Positions 49,095 to 61,799 of a stretch of DNA of 64,000 bases are shown piece after piece (the stretch's first letter is position 1; each line of letters begins with the position of its first letter). The position numbers were made by a program, and so were the translations under genes. Source of the DNA: Cymbidium sinense (lineage: Eukaryota > Streptophyta > Magnoliopsida > Asparagales > Orchidaceae); assembly GCA_021442155.1 (NCBI GenBank), contig CM038228.1, forward strand, positions 84,026,114 through 84,090,113, written 5' to 3'. Under the pieces are notes generated by a model. The model saw nothing but the letters and a program-made list of their open reading frames with translations, did no database searches and was not told the DNA's origin.

Positions 49095-49625
49095 TCTAGA
49101 GATGATGCATACCTCGATGCTCCTCCACCACAATGGCGTGGGTCATCGATATTGGCTCATCTTTGCTAACCTATAAAACAATTTATGATGACGCTAAAGC
49201 AAATATGACTTTGGATCGAGGTCGAAATACCTCGTGATGCTCCTCCACCAAATGAATCGACCATTGCATCATCTGTTAACCTATACAAAAATTTAGTGAA
49301 AGACTATTTCTATTATCTCAAATTTAAAAGAAAGTAACTTAATACCTCGCCCCGATGCTCCTCCACCACAACAAGTACAGGGTCATCATCGACCTTTATT
49401 GCATCATCTGTGCTAACCTATACAAAAATTTAGTGAAAGACTATTTCTATTATCTCAAATTTAAAAGAAAGTAACTTAATACCTCGTTCTGATGCTCCTC
49501 CACCACAACAAGAAGCACTGGGTCATCGACCTTTATTGCATCATCTCAGGCTAACCTATACAAAACTTAGTGAAAGACTATTTCTATTATCTCAAATTTA
49601 AAGAAAGTATCTTAATACCTCTCAT
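49095..49625 (-). repeat. Tandem exon-intron repeats in the ULP-like gene
   Basis: Four successive ~115-138-bp units each contain gatgctcctccaccac. On the minus strand the exon part reads DDAIKVDD-x-PVLVVVEEH and ends at a GTATT donor. The intervening sequence ends in a ttag acceptor. The two middle units are almost identical over the intron (gtattaagttactttc to tataggttag). Confidence 0.75.
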
Positions 49626-50230
49626 TTGAGTGGAGGCCACCACATCATTTGTTCTTGCTCGAGACTTCGTAAGTGTGTGAAAGTAACAATTTTCCTCTTT
49701 CTTATCTCGAAGCTTTAACACCACGCCAATCCGCCAATTACGTTTCGAGCATCGCCATGTGTAGTGGTGGCCTCCACAAGAACTTCTCTTCACCCACGGC
49801 TTCCCCTTTGAAGTATCCAACCGCAATGGAATCTCCTGGTAGCCTCCACAAGAGCTTCCTCCTCGTGGTCACACACGCCGGTAGTGGTACCATCCCCTCG
49901 CTGGTAGCCTCCCAAGAGTTTCCCCTGGTGACCCCTAGGAACCTCCCCGCATTTGGGGTGGTAGGACCTCCGCCTGATAGAACATCCTCGATAGCAAGAA
50001 CTCAAAATCAAGCCCATCCAACCTCTCGCTATTGTTGTATGGAAAGACATCCTCTCTCAGTCCTTCAAACCTGCAGAACATCCTCTCCACCGCAAAGTCC
50101 GTGGGTGGTGAGGGTGCTGAAACACCTGGGAGGGAGAATATCGAGGAGAGATATAGGGAGAGTCAAGGGGGCTGAATTGGACTTAAAATGGGACTACTAT
50201 CTGCCCACATGTGAGAGGACTCAATGAAGG
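49626..50230 (-). other. GC-richer part of the ULP-like gene region
   Basis: Both strands are largely open because of biased composition and short inner repeats (ggcctccacaagaacttc / agcctccacaagagcttcc). No domain is recognised on either strand. Probably a low-complexity linker of the minus-strand gene. Confidence 0.35.
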
Positions 50231-51109
50231 AGCCAATTCTCGCCTTCCAATAAGTCCTCGAATGAAAGGCGCACTGTGGTAAAAGGATAAAAATTTTGAA
50301 GACATACAACATAAATGGATACATTCTTATTTGAACTAAGTGATATTATTATATGTCACCGGCCCTCCCAAACCAAAGGAAAGCATTTTTTTGGGAACTC
50401 TATTTTAGCCCATCGCAAAGATAATGCGGGTTTTGGTGTTCGGGACACGCTTATGATGCTTATGCTCATACCATATCTACAATACAATGAATATATTAAA
50501 CAAGAACTTCAAGATTATATTTCACATTAATGGAGATAAAACATACCATCAAGAGTGACAAATCCACTCATGTAGCCGCTTCGTTCAATCTTGATGCAAT
50601 AACATCAAATTGGGAGACTAGAAGTCCCAAATGTCATCCGCCCGTACCAAGAATCTATCTATATCATCTACAAGCAATCAATTGATGCCACTGTAATTGT
50701 GATATACAAAAATAGATTTCGAAGAAAATATATACAATCGCACAAATCAGTGCAACGAGCCATCTCAATTTCAAGTCGGGTTTCAGAAGTCAATGAATAA
50801 TGGGGATTTAATACAACCTTCTCCTCTCGCTTGGCATCCCTATCATCAATGCAACTTCATCGTGTGAAAGGAATGTACGCCCACCCGAGAAAGCTTGTTT
50901 TTTATGTCCCAAAGAAGACAGATCGATGTAATGGCAACCGAAGTCTGCTTGATGATGGAGTCTAATGAATTGATGGAGATGAAGCTTTTAAAATGTCAAG
51001 CTTCATCAAGAAAGCCGTAATATTATCAACACATTTCTCAAGTAGTTCGCACCTCGGTTATCCTTTTCCCAAACATGGTTAACTGAAAAGACAAGTAATT
51101 AAAAAATGG

Positions 51110-53890
51110 TCATTCTCCAAAGAGGTACACAGGCTGCAAGTACCAAAACCACCCAAACCACCAAAAAATCAAATGCTAATGTTCTAAACATAATCATAAG
51201 GAGTTAAAAAAAATGAAAAAAAAAATATTCAAATTCTCCAAAGAGGTACACGGTACAAATGCAAAATACCACAATAAAACCACCCAAATCATATCAAATG
51301 CTTCCATTATAATGCTTTATACATAATCATAAAAAAAAAAAGATCAAAAGAGGTCTCACTCCAAAGAGGTATTAATGCACTAAACCACCCAAACCACCCA
51401 AACCGCCATCAAATGCTTCCTTTGTAATGTTCTAAACATAATCATAAAAAAAAACTGGAAAAAAGGACAAAATGGTTGTTCTCCAAAGAACACAGGTACA
51501 AATGCAAAATACCACCTAAACCACCAAACCGCCATCAAATGCTTCCATTATAATGCTCTATACATAATCATAAGGAGTTGAAAAACTGTAAAAGATCAAA
51601 AGAGGTCTCATTCCTCCAAAGAGGTACACAGGTACATGCACTAAACCACCCAAACCACCCAAACCCATCAAATGCTTCCTTTGCAATGTTCTAAACATAA
51701 TCATAAGAGTTGGCAAAAAAAATAGTGAAAAATGTCAAAATGATTCAATTCTCCAAAGAGGTACACAGGTGCATGCAAAACCACCCAAACACCCAAACCG
51801 ACATCAAATGCTTCCATTATAATCAAACATAATCATAAGGAGTTGGCAAAAATGGAAAAAAGGTAAAAATGGTCAGACTTCCAAAGAGGTACAGTGGTAT
51901 GCACTAAACCACCCAAACCACCAAAGCCATCAAATGCTTTGTAATGTTCTAAACATAATCATAAGAAGTTGGCAAAAAAAGATGTGAAAAATGTCAAAAA
52001 TTGATCTGTACTCTCCAAAGAGGTACACAGGGCAAATGCAAAATACCCAAAAAAAAACCAAACCGCCATCAAATGCTTCCATTATAATGCTCTACATAAT
52101 CATAAGGAGTTGGCAAAAAACTGAAAAAGATCAAAAGAGATGCATTCTCCAAAGAGGTACACAAGGTACAAATGCACTAAACCACCCAAAACCACCCAAA
52201 CTGCCATCAAATGCTTCCATTATAATGCTCTATACATAATCATAAGGAGTTGGCAAAATCAAAAAGATCAGGTATGTACCTCCAAAGAGGTACACAGAAT
52301 GTATGCAAAATACCACCAAACCACCCAAACCGCCATCAAATGCTTCCTTATAATGTTCTAAACATAATCATAAGGAGTTGGCAAAAAAACCGGAAAAAAG
52401 GTCAAAATGAGGTAATTCTCCAAAGACACAGGTACAAAATGTAAACCACCCAAACCACCCAAACCGCCATCAAAATGCTTCCATTATTCTATACATAATC
52501 ATAAAGAGTATGAAAAATTGAAAAAAGATCAATCAGACTCTCCAAAGAGGTACAGATGACGCACTAAACCACCCCAAAACCACCCAAATCATCAAATGCA
52601 ATGTTCTAAACATAATCATAAGGAGTTGGCAAAAAAATGGAAAAGAATGATCCAGACTTCCAAAGAGGTACACAGGATGCAAAATAAACCACAAAAACCC
52701 AAACCGCCATCAAATGCTTCCTTTATAATGTTCTAAACATAATCATAAGGAGTTGGCAAAAAAATTGAAAAAAGGATCAAAAGGTCCATCTCCAAAGAGG
52801 TACACAGTGGTACAAATGCAAAATACCCACCCAAACCACCCAAAGCCATCAAATGCTTCCATTATAATGCTCTATACATACATAATCATAAGGAGTTGGC
52901 AAAAAAAATGGGAAAAAAAGTCAAAATGGTCCAGACCTCCAAAGAGGTACACATGGTACGATGCACTAAACCACCCAAACCACCCAAACCGACATAAAAT
53001 GCTTCCTTTGCAATATCTAAACATAATCATAAGGAGTTGGCAAAAAAACGGGTCAAAGAGGTCTCAGACCCTCCAAAGAGGTACACCAAAAAATACCCAC
53101 CCAAAATCACCCAAACCGCCATCAAATGCTTCCATTATAATGCTCTATACATAATCATAAGGAGTTGGAAAAATTGTAAAAAAGATCAAAAGAGGTCTCA
53201 GACTCCAAAGAGGTACATAGGTACGATGCACTAAACCACCCGAACCACCCAAACCGCCATCAAATGCTTCCATTATACCTCTAAACATAATCATAAGGAG
53301 TTGGCAAAAAAAAGAAAAGAAGATCAAAGAGGTCTAATCTCCAAAGAGGTACACATGGTACGATGCAAAACACCCACCCAAAATCACCCAAACTGACATC
53401 AAATGCTTCCATTATAATGTTCTAAACATAATCATAAGGAGTTGGAAAAAAATGGAAAAATGTCAAAATTGATCTGTTCTCCAAAGAGGTACAAATGCAC
53501 AAATGACCCACCCATAACCACCCAAACCGCCATCAAATGCTTCCTTTGTAATGCCCTATAATGTAAAAAAAAGGTCAAAATTAATCACCAAGAGGTACAG
53601 AGGTACGATGCACTAAACCACCCAAACTACCCAAATTGCTATCAAATGCTTCCTTTGCAATGTTCTAAACATAATCATAAGGAGTTGACAAAAAAAAACT
53701 GGAAAAAGAGGTCAAAGAGGTCCACTCCAAAGAGTACGATGCACTAAACCACCCGTAAAAACCACCCAAACTGCCATCAAATGCTTCCTATGCAATGTTC
53801 TAAACATAATCATAAGGAGTTGGCAAAAAAAAAAAGAGGTCAAAAGAGGTCTGTACCCTCCAAAGAGGTACAGAGAGTACAGATACAAAA
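51110..53890 (-). repeat. Tandem array 3, ~135-bp unit, reverse
   Basis: About 20 units that are reverse complements of arrays 1 and 2: aaaccacccaaaccacc, gccatcaaatgcttcc, taaacataatcataaggagt, tggcaaaaaa, ctccaaagaggtacac. Together with arrays 1-2 it makes a kilobase-long inverted repeat inside the MULE ends. Confidence 0.95.
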
Positions 53891-54069
53891 TAACATATAA
53901 AAAGCACCAATCTTTCATCAGATATCGAAGAACAGAGTAAACCCTAAATTCATTCAAGTTCGGAATGCATGTAAATACCTCATGTAGTCACCTACAATAC
54001 CTCAATTTATGATTTGCTATACCAAATCCTGACGCGTCGACAACGGAGCTGCGAGAAAATCCTTCAGGA

Positions 54070-54269
54070 CGGAATGTCAAGTAATGTTTTCGCTCTTCTT
54101 CTCCGCTTTTGAACGACGCGAACGGTGGGAAATCTATTGGCCGTCATTAACGCCATCGATATCGGTCGCTGAAAGCCATCCGTTATCTGCCGCTTAAAAC
54201 GGGAAAAAACGGGACACATGCAGGATTGGAGTCCGACGTAAAGCTGGGACTCGACGTAATATTTTTCTC
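54070..54269 (-). repeat. MULE right terminal inverted repeat
   Basis: Reverse complement of the left end (40361-40590), about 70-75 % alike by eye with small gaps. Confidence 0.85.
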
Positions 54270-54278
54270 CATTAGATG
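54270..54278. repeat. MULE 9-bp target-site duplication, right
   Basis: cattagatg, identical to 40352-40360. Confidence 0.9.
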
Positions 54279-54839
54279 ATCTCCTTTTCCTCTTTCCCCA
54301 AGCCTTCCTTCTCCGCCTATCACTCCTCCTCACTCCTCCACTACGTAGCCTCCGACCTCTTCTCATTAAACTCATAAACCATCGATCCGTGCCACTGTAA
54401 CCTTCGCATTCTACCAACAACTCTCATTATAAAATCGCTCAGATACAACGCTATGTCACCATCAGCGCATATATCCTCCTAAACTAATTCACCCACAAAG
54501 TCACAAATCCCCAATGCACCATGATTCAAGATACCCTTTCCATCACATCCTCTCCCTTTAATTTTCTTCATACCCCTCCAACCCAATCATCTTCTCTACG
54601 CACCCACCCAAACAAAGGATGCCCGAGCTTAGTCCGAAGGCTATTAATGAAAATGGAAAAGGCCCCCGCTTCCAAAACACATGTACAAGATCAACGCTTT
54701 TTTCATCAAGCCATTTAGTACTGCTATGGACTCAGTGCCCCTATACCCTCGAGGTCACGCCCCACATATAGAGAAGGGCCAACATTCCATGCCCTACCAA
54801 TCACCTCGTGGTAGTGATCGCATATTCGGCTCCAACTCG
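54279..54839. other. Spacer between MULE and UGT copy 2
   Basis: C-rich on the plus strand, with no recognised domain. It may contain decayed 3' sequence of UGT copy 2. Confidence 0.4.
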
Positions 54840-55335
54840 TAGCTATTCATCACCACGCCAGTAGCTGCTCCACCTCCATCATCTCACGTCGACCATGAAC
54901 TCCACCTAACTTACATATGTCCATGATTTGAGTTCTTAGCATCTCTATCCTGGTGAGGCCGGAAGGATAAGGACTACTGGCGAGAAGGCTAATGGCAACG
55001 CTTGTTCTTGATCCGCGGAACACGGTCGCGAAAGCGGCTGACGGTAATGCCCATGGCAAAAAATATGTCGAGAGCACACGAAGATCTCGAGAGCGTGGCG
55101 GAGGAAGACGGCTTGAAGAAGTTGATCCGGTGAGGAGGACAAAGGAGGTTCCTGACCCGGGGACAAGCCAGGGAAGGGATGAAGATGGATGGAGTCGCCC
55201 ATGGTGATGGTGGCGGCGTTACGGTGGTGAGAATTGATACCATGCCAAGGCGGCTTATGTCGACCATGGGAGCATGTATACCATGTAAAGAAAAGCATGT
55301 GGAGATGGTTGCCTTCAAATCCCGTGAGAGCTACC
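54840..55335 (-). pseudogene. UGT73-like glycosyltransferase remnant (copy 2)
   Basis: Reading leftwards from 55325: GNHLHMLFF, then in another frame MVDISRLGMVSILTTVTPPP, SIHLHPFPGLSPG, a CALDIFFAMGITVS-type segment matching the D-x-F-x-PW region, and LTRIEMLRTQIMDICKLGG near 54910-54965. The order corresponds to the first ~230 residues of a UGT73 enzyme. The acceptor-binding N-terminal domain is in pieces and the UDP-sugar binding C-terminal half is missing. At least three frame changes. Its upstream flank (55345-55475) is shared with copy 1. Confidence 0.8.
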
Positions 55336-55639
55336 AATATGGAGATCGCTTTGCTCCAAAAAATAGTGCGGGAGGCTCACCAATGTGGAAATTGTTCAAT
55401 TATTAATAACGAGTCCAAAAGAAGACTACATATAAAAGCTATCGTCATTGCTGACGGACAGATGACTTGGATGAAAAGTGATGGACGGAGATATTCAGTA
55501 TATTTTGAGTATTGATTTGACACTATCATTTTTGGAGTCCGTCTAATTCAAATTGTGAATTTGACTCCACTTATACCAACAGAAAAAAATAATGGAAGAT
55601 TAGAGTATTTTTAATATATGTGCTTCAATTATCATATAT

Positions 55640-56200
55640 ATTATTGTTTGAGTATAAGAGGGTAGTTGTGAAATTTGTAGCATTTATTTTTGATACGACT
55701 ATGATAATTGCAATGACTATAAAAAGGGAACATCTCAATTATTGTCTTTGTTATTTCTAGTATTTTGGCTTATGATGGTTGTATTCTTAACATTAAATGT
55801 CATATCATTGATAAAACTTCTACTAATATTTCATTGTCAATAGCTCGATAGTGTTTTTCTTGAGAGATCAAAGAAGATACTCTTTTGATAGATGGTAGAA
55901 GATCTATTAATAAGAGTTGTTCATAAATTTGAGCAAAATAATTGTTGGTTACAATGAGGAAGGACATGGCATACTCCTTGTGATGCTTAAATGTGAGTTT
56001 TTTCTTGCCCGTTTGTAAGGTGAGACTTTTATTTATTGGGATTCAAATTCATGATCTTAGCAATAATAAGCCTCTTACTAACCTCAATTAATTGACACCC
56101 ACAAAATGAGAGTTGATTGACTCCTCTATAAGTGCATAAATGGTAACCGACAAGTTAGTAATGTTGAACAAGTAATTAATGTGCGATTCCTTAATTTATA
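55640..56200 (-). pseudogene. Ty1/copia gag remnant (copy C)
   Basis: Homologous to 16210-16760, with the same gag translation on the minus strand (LLLIDLLPSIKRVSS region near 55890). Additional gaps near 56000-56100. Confidence 0.65.
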
Positions 56201-57896
56201 AGTTGAAGGGAGAAGATATAAATTTTTCCTTGGAATTTTAGCTTATTTTGGAAATTTTTTAGGATTTTAATATAATTTTTAGAGTTACTCTTGTGTGATC
56301 TTAGCTATTCTGTGCTTATGTCCATTTTAGGATGAACATTGTTTTATCAACTGCATGATGTGTGCCATTTAGATTTTTTTGAGCTTTTGTGTAGAATGTT
56401 ATAAGATGATAGTAGGTATTCTGAGTGTTGCTTTTATTTTTTCTTAAAACTTGTATTTTAGATCTGCTCACCTATCGTTTGTCTGAAAAAAATAATTATG
56501 TTAAAATGATCATTTTTCTCATATAATCTATGATCTAGCTTATAGAAATATTTTTTTGTATGCTTTTTGTATGTGTTATGCTCAATTGATCTCAAATAAT
56601 TGAAATAATTTTTTTTTTTAAATTTTTTTGCCAAGATTTGAACATTTGGCCTTTACTAAGGGTCAAAGGCAATACTACTCAACAAGTGGTTAGAGGTTAC
56701 TTGGGAGGATACTAATGATGTGATGCTTTTCTTAGATTTTATTCTCAATTGGTTTCCCATTTTTTTGACATGTAGGCATTTGTAAAGTACTTCACAATTC
56801 AATCAAGTATATGAGTGTAATCAAGAGTGATTTGAACAAATATGATTTCAACTCAAAGATAAATTAGGTTAAAATGAGTGATAAAGAAGAGCAATTTAAA
56901 GAAATACAATTGAAATTGAGATTTATTATTATCGAAATTTTCCATCATCTACTTCCTATGCAACTCTCAAGAAGTTGGCAAGTTTAGCCTTTGTGAATTG
57001 TTGGCAAGAAAGTCTCGTATAAAATCCTTTTCTTGCATTAGGTAAGGAGAAGCCACTCCTTGTATTTAGCAACGGTGCCTCTCCTAGTTCTCCCTTGAAC
57101 TTGTGTTATGCAAAAAGGGGAAGCTATGAGGAAGCTCTTTATTTTTATAATAATTTCATACTATAATGTGTACTAAGGAGGTTGATAAAAGATAAGGTGA
57201 ATTTCGACTCAAGAAATTCATACTTTCATGCATTTTAAAATGATTTATAAATGCGAGTTATTTATCTCGTTCCATATGGGCTGCCAATGTTGGGGTATTT
57301 TCAGGATTGATGGGGGTTAAAATAGCCCAATATAATAGCACTCATTTGTCCGATGTTCCCAATATGTCTATTTTCTACCGCAAAAATAAACAAGTTGCTC
57401 AATTTTTTTTATAGATTTTTGTAATAATGTGAGGGTACACATATTTAAGTGTGATACATGTCTAATCATGCCTAACGAAGAACCATAACTTATTATTATT
57501 TTGATAATTGTATAATTACAGGAGTGACTTTACTTATACATAGTTTCGCATATTTACATGCTAAATGCTTAGTTTTGCACATCCCAAAACAGATGTGCGT
57601 GCTATCTAAGGGTATGTGATCATGCAAGGCTTCTTACATATTTAAATGCATCTAAACAAAATTTCAATAGTTTTGAAAATTACAAAATAAATATAATTAA
57701 ACTTTAGCAAAACTTAAAACTTTGTGAGCATGTAAAGTTCAGCATATAGGTTTATATAAAACATGATTTTATTATTTGTCTCAAAAATTTAATTTTTTGC
57801 CATAGTTATTTTGAAATTTTCATGCCCTTTTTAAACTTAGTGTTTAATTTAGCCAAGTTTCTTCAACTCTAGTGTATTCAACTCTATCAAAATTAC

Positions 57897-57930
57897 TTTT
57901 TATATATAATATATATATATATATATATAG
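57897..57930. repeat. (TA)n expansion in copy C
   Basis: TA-rich stretch where copy B has taattataataaacaatata (24642-24661), so the microsatellite grew after the duplication. Confidence 0.8.
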
Positions 57931-58089
57931 TGAGCGTCTTGAGCCATCATATTGAGCATGTGGACCCTTGGCCCTTGTGACCAAACTTCAATTCTAAGAT
58001 TCTCCAATGGTACATCATCTAGATAAGATCACACCCAAAATATTTTTGTTATCATTAAAATAAATTTATGTTGGTGGTGTAAAGGGATG

Positions 58090-59080
58090 ATGTTATGGTT
58101 CATAGGAAGATAAATATTTTATATGTTCAAGAAACTAAATGGGATATGGGGAGAAGACCAAGGAGATTGGTAATTTAGGTTTTAAGCTTTGGTATTCAAG
58201 TAAAAGTCAATTAGAAATGATGTGATTATAGATGAAAGTTGAATAATAATGTTATAAATATTAATAGATGTGGAGATAAAATTATAACTTTAAAGATTAT
58301 TGTTGATACTAAGATTATCAATGTTATAAGTATTTATGGTGGTTAAAAAGTTTAAAGTTTAAAGAAAATTTTGGAATGAATTAGAAAGATTAATACAAAA
58401 GATACCTCTTGAAAAAAAAATATTTATTGGAGGAGATTAAAATGGGCATGTTGGTAGAGTGGTAGAAGATTTTAAAAGTATTCATTGGTGAATTTGGAGT
58501 GATTAATGAAAGTAAGACTATATTAGATTTTGTTTTATTTTATGATTTTGTAGTTGCTAACACTTTATTTAAGAAAGATGAACATATTATAAAATGGATC
58601 AAGTAAAATATTGATTGATTATTTTCGATAAGAAAAATAGATTTAGATTGTAAAAGATTATAAGGTCATTCCAAGTGAAATTTTAAGTACCCAACATCGA
58701 TTGTTAGTTTATATTTTAAGATGAAATATTAGAAGATGAAAAATTAATCAAATTATCGTCTTAGAATTAGATTTAAAGAACACTAATAAAAAATATTTTA
58801 AGAGCAAGCTACAAGAGGTTAGAATTTGAGATTTTATAAGGAATGTTATGTTTGGACAAATAACAAGTGAAATTAAGCAAAGCAAAAAATGTCTGAGAAT
58901 CAAAAGAAAAACTTTTTTTAATAAAATAGTTAGTGGTGTGAGAGAATAAAAAGATAAGATAAGAAATATTATTATAAACTTGATTTAGATGTAAAAATTG
59001 AGAGAATTGAGAAAAATATAAAGTGGCATATAAAATTCTAAAAAAGTAATATATGATCTAAAAAATTTAACTCGTTCCAC
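58090..59080 (+). pseudogene. RTE-type LINE endonuclease fragment (copy C)
   Basis: Homologue of 24830-25830 with the same motifs (INVISIYG near 58325, IFIGGD near 58420, NGHVGRV near 58443). NGHVGR is better preserved here than in copy B. Reverse transcriptase absent. Confidence 0.75.
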
Positions 59081-59659
59081 AGGGAGAAACAAGGATGACA
59101 TTCCACACTCTCCTCACAACCTCGCGATAGGGCATTTTTTAAAATAAGTATCATTAGAAACGTAATTAGGCAATTAAATACCATTAAAAAAATTTAGAAA
59201 TAGTATAGTCACTAAGTACGACTAAGTACGGCGAATCGAATCACGTAAAGTTGCCACAAATGTGAGAGCCACCCAATTTAGTGGCGATTAGATTCAGATT
59301 TAGTGCTAGTCACCCACTGAGATGAAATTTTTTTTTACATTAAGGATTCGCTTTGAGCTCTTATGTTTCTGCTTTAGTTTTAGGTGTTCCATTTGCAAGT
59401 TTAAAGCCCTTATCATAAATTATAGAGATCAACCTTAGAGTTTGCAAGTTTTCATTTAAGTAGATCTAAAACATCTAAGAACAAATAAAATTGATAGATA
59501 AAACAAAATAGATTATTTATAAGTTTTCATTCCAAAATTGAGTACAATTATTTACATAAATGGATGATCCAGAAATAAAAATAAAATAGATAAGAGCAAA
59601 TGTAGTATAGACTCACAAATAAACTATCCTAAACATCCAACGCCGTTGAATGGAATCGC

Positions 59660-61400
59660 ACCACTCTGTGTGTACCGGTCGTGCACGGGATGACGATCAC
59701 ACATGGTGGCCCTCCAATGCAAGATCTTCTAAGTGCGTTGGATAGTCCCGATGGAAGATAGGTGGTTGTGACTTAATGTAGCAGATGTAGAAGGACTGGA
59801 TCAAGATACATAGATGGACCAGACGATATGTAGATGGCTCGCCCAATCATGGTGTAGGACATCCTCTGTAAGCTCCAATCAGTACTGTGTGTCTCCGATA
59901 TGTACACGTAATCACAAGTTTCTGCATAATACCTCGTACCTATCGATGGCTCCCTGTAGCTTGTGCTCATCCACACGGCCGAAGTACGGCTGGAAGATGT
60001 CCTGAGTCGCCAAGATGTGCTCCAACTATATGAAAAAATAGTGTGTGAAATTAGCCTGAAGTAACATATTGAATTCAAATGAATACTTATGTTAATGCTT
60101 ACATATATACATTCTACAAGTGCTCTGGGATAGTAAGTGAGGATTTGTCGGGAGGCCAAGAATGAGAGAAGCCCATGATCCAACCATCACATATATGCTT
60201 GATACCGCCGGCTATCCTCATCTTCATCCAAGCCCTCACGAGGTAATCCCCGCTTCCCAAGACAATGTGCACTGGTGGTAATCAACCCGGCCGACATCCG
60301 CTTCTCGACCATCGACCCTTTTGAAACTAGGTCAATTGGTGCCACATCTACTTATGTACCAATTGTCGCAACACTCGATCGTAAATGCCACTCCACCCTC
60401 TTCTAGATCGGACTCGCTAACCATATATCGAGCCTTGAGCATGTATGTGATGAAGTGTGATCGCCGTATGGCTCCCAAATCACCGCACATATTAAAATTA
60501 TGTAAAATTAGAATATGCATTATAGATATTTGAATCAAAATGTACTGCAAGTCCAACCTTAGTATGCAAAGCCATCGCTCATTTCTATATAATGCAACGT
60601 TTTGGCATCCAAATGTATCTCTTCTCCACCTATGCACCCAAGACAGTTTAAACAAACATATAAGCTAGAAATTTGAAAGTGCATAACATAAAATATATCT
60701 CAACCCAATGGTGAGACTGTCAAGATCATTGGATACACATGTGATCGGCCTCCCACATGAATATGCTCCAAAGACTATATTAGTAGGCAGCCACCATGTT
60801 GGCCTTGGTGGCCTAGTCGACTGTAGAGTTCTCTATGAGGTGGGCCGAACGCTCCCCTCCTATACCTACTCAATGAATCTAGGTCTTCTAGAAGTGGAAG
60901 ATACTGCAGGTGGACCTCAAAACCTGATGTATCTGGCAGTAAGAAACACCCAATAAGAAACAGAATGTAGGCACACAGGTGCCTGAAAAACTCCTCAGTG
61001 CTGAAATGGGCGTATGACTCTTTGTAAAAAGACTACCTATGCCACCTCAGTGGCATGCATGTCTGTACTGCACCGCCCATCCGGTCGACTGATGTGTAAT
61101 CGGGTTATGGTACATCACGTGTATAGGTGTCGCCAATAATTCGTCACAATAATCGCCGTCCCTTCTCTCTTCCCTCATCGATCACAATTGGGCCAATGTG
61201 TGGCCCATCAACACGTAAACTCGTGATCATCGCAACGCCCTGAGCGTAGTCATCTCACCAACAGGTGGAAGGTGTTGTGGAGACCATCTCAACCAAGGCA
61301 GGAAGCAGATGGTGATCTAGGTAGATGAAACGAAGTCAGCATACATAGTCATGCCTCAGCCCAATCGATGAATCTTCTGCAAGTGATGGGTCACTCCTTC
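59660..61400 (-). pseudogene. PMD protein remnant, copy C
   Basis: Homologue of the copy-B PMD gene. HLCAYILFLIGCFL near 60960-61000 and CHLPPAVSS-like segments are recognisable, but numerous 2-15-bp gaps destroy the frame; for example the LVERC-T-TLQ region near 61200-61310 is broken. Clearly more decayed than copy B. Confidence 0.65.
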
Positions 61401-61799
61401 AACATAAGCAAGTGTGAAGTAGCCTCTAGAATAGTGCTATGCAAAAAAAAGATCGATCAGTCATTAAGCAAAATAAAATTTATGCAGCTGTAACATAAAA
61501 ATATAAATTAAATATTACATACATTATCGTGGTGGCTATGTCGTCAGTAGGAGGCTATGCTAGGTGGATCTCGGTGGTGGCTCCGTGGGGTGGCCTCCCT
61601 AGCATGGCCTCGATCGCCTAACTGGTGGGCGTGCTCCTCGACCATCGTACCTATTGAAGAAAACAAATGCAGGAGTCAGTGTTAGACAGTTCTAAATAAT
61701 GAAAGGGAAAACTATAGCATAAAGTAAGAAAAAAATAAAAGTACTGCAACCTACAAGGAAAATCTAAGTAACATGTACTAAACATATACATTTTATGCT

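Larger units (their letters stand above)
48170..50960 (-). pseudogene. ULP1-like (C48) protease gene captured by the MULE
   Basis: Reading leftwards from 50960, the N-terminal part has FLSHDEVALMIGMPSEREKV near 50840-50900, resembling the DUF1985-like region of plant transposon ULP proteins. The C48 core is near 48560-48290: RWTLLV, then after a frameshift RGWYFYDSLP, KSILHEIV and WPIDIVSGIPV. In the family HW-x-L-x-V provides the catalytic His, and D-C-G after the IPVQ stretch provides the nucleophile. Here the His position reads Arg and the DCG position reads NVS, so the product would not cleave SUMO-type substrates. Introns and tandemly repeated exons lie between the two parts. Confidence 0.65.
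40361..54269. mobile_element. 13.9-kb FAR1-type Mutator-like element
   Basis: A perfect 9-bp TSD flanks inverted ends that start gagaaaatatta on the left and, reversed, gagaaaaatatta on the right. Inside, from left: end repeat (40361-40590), forward tandem array (40805-42835), FAR1-type transposase remnant on plus (42860-44720), forward array (45185-46990), spacer, ULP1-like gene on minus (50960-48170), reverse array (51110-53890), end repeat (54070-54269). Both genes are broken, so the element is no longer autonomous, yet the TSD is intact. It sits about 0.6 kb downstream of UGT copy 2. Confidence 0.88.

Noticed and set aside
49673..50227. 184-codon plus-strand open frame as a host gene
   Set aside because: It starts with an ATG but shows low complexity, lies antisense to the ULP-like gene, contains internal repeats and matches no family I know. 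It is probably open by composition.
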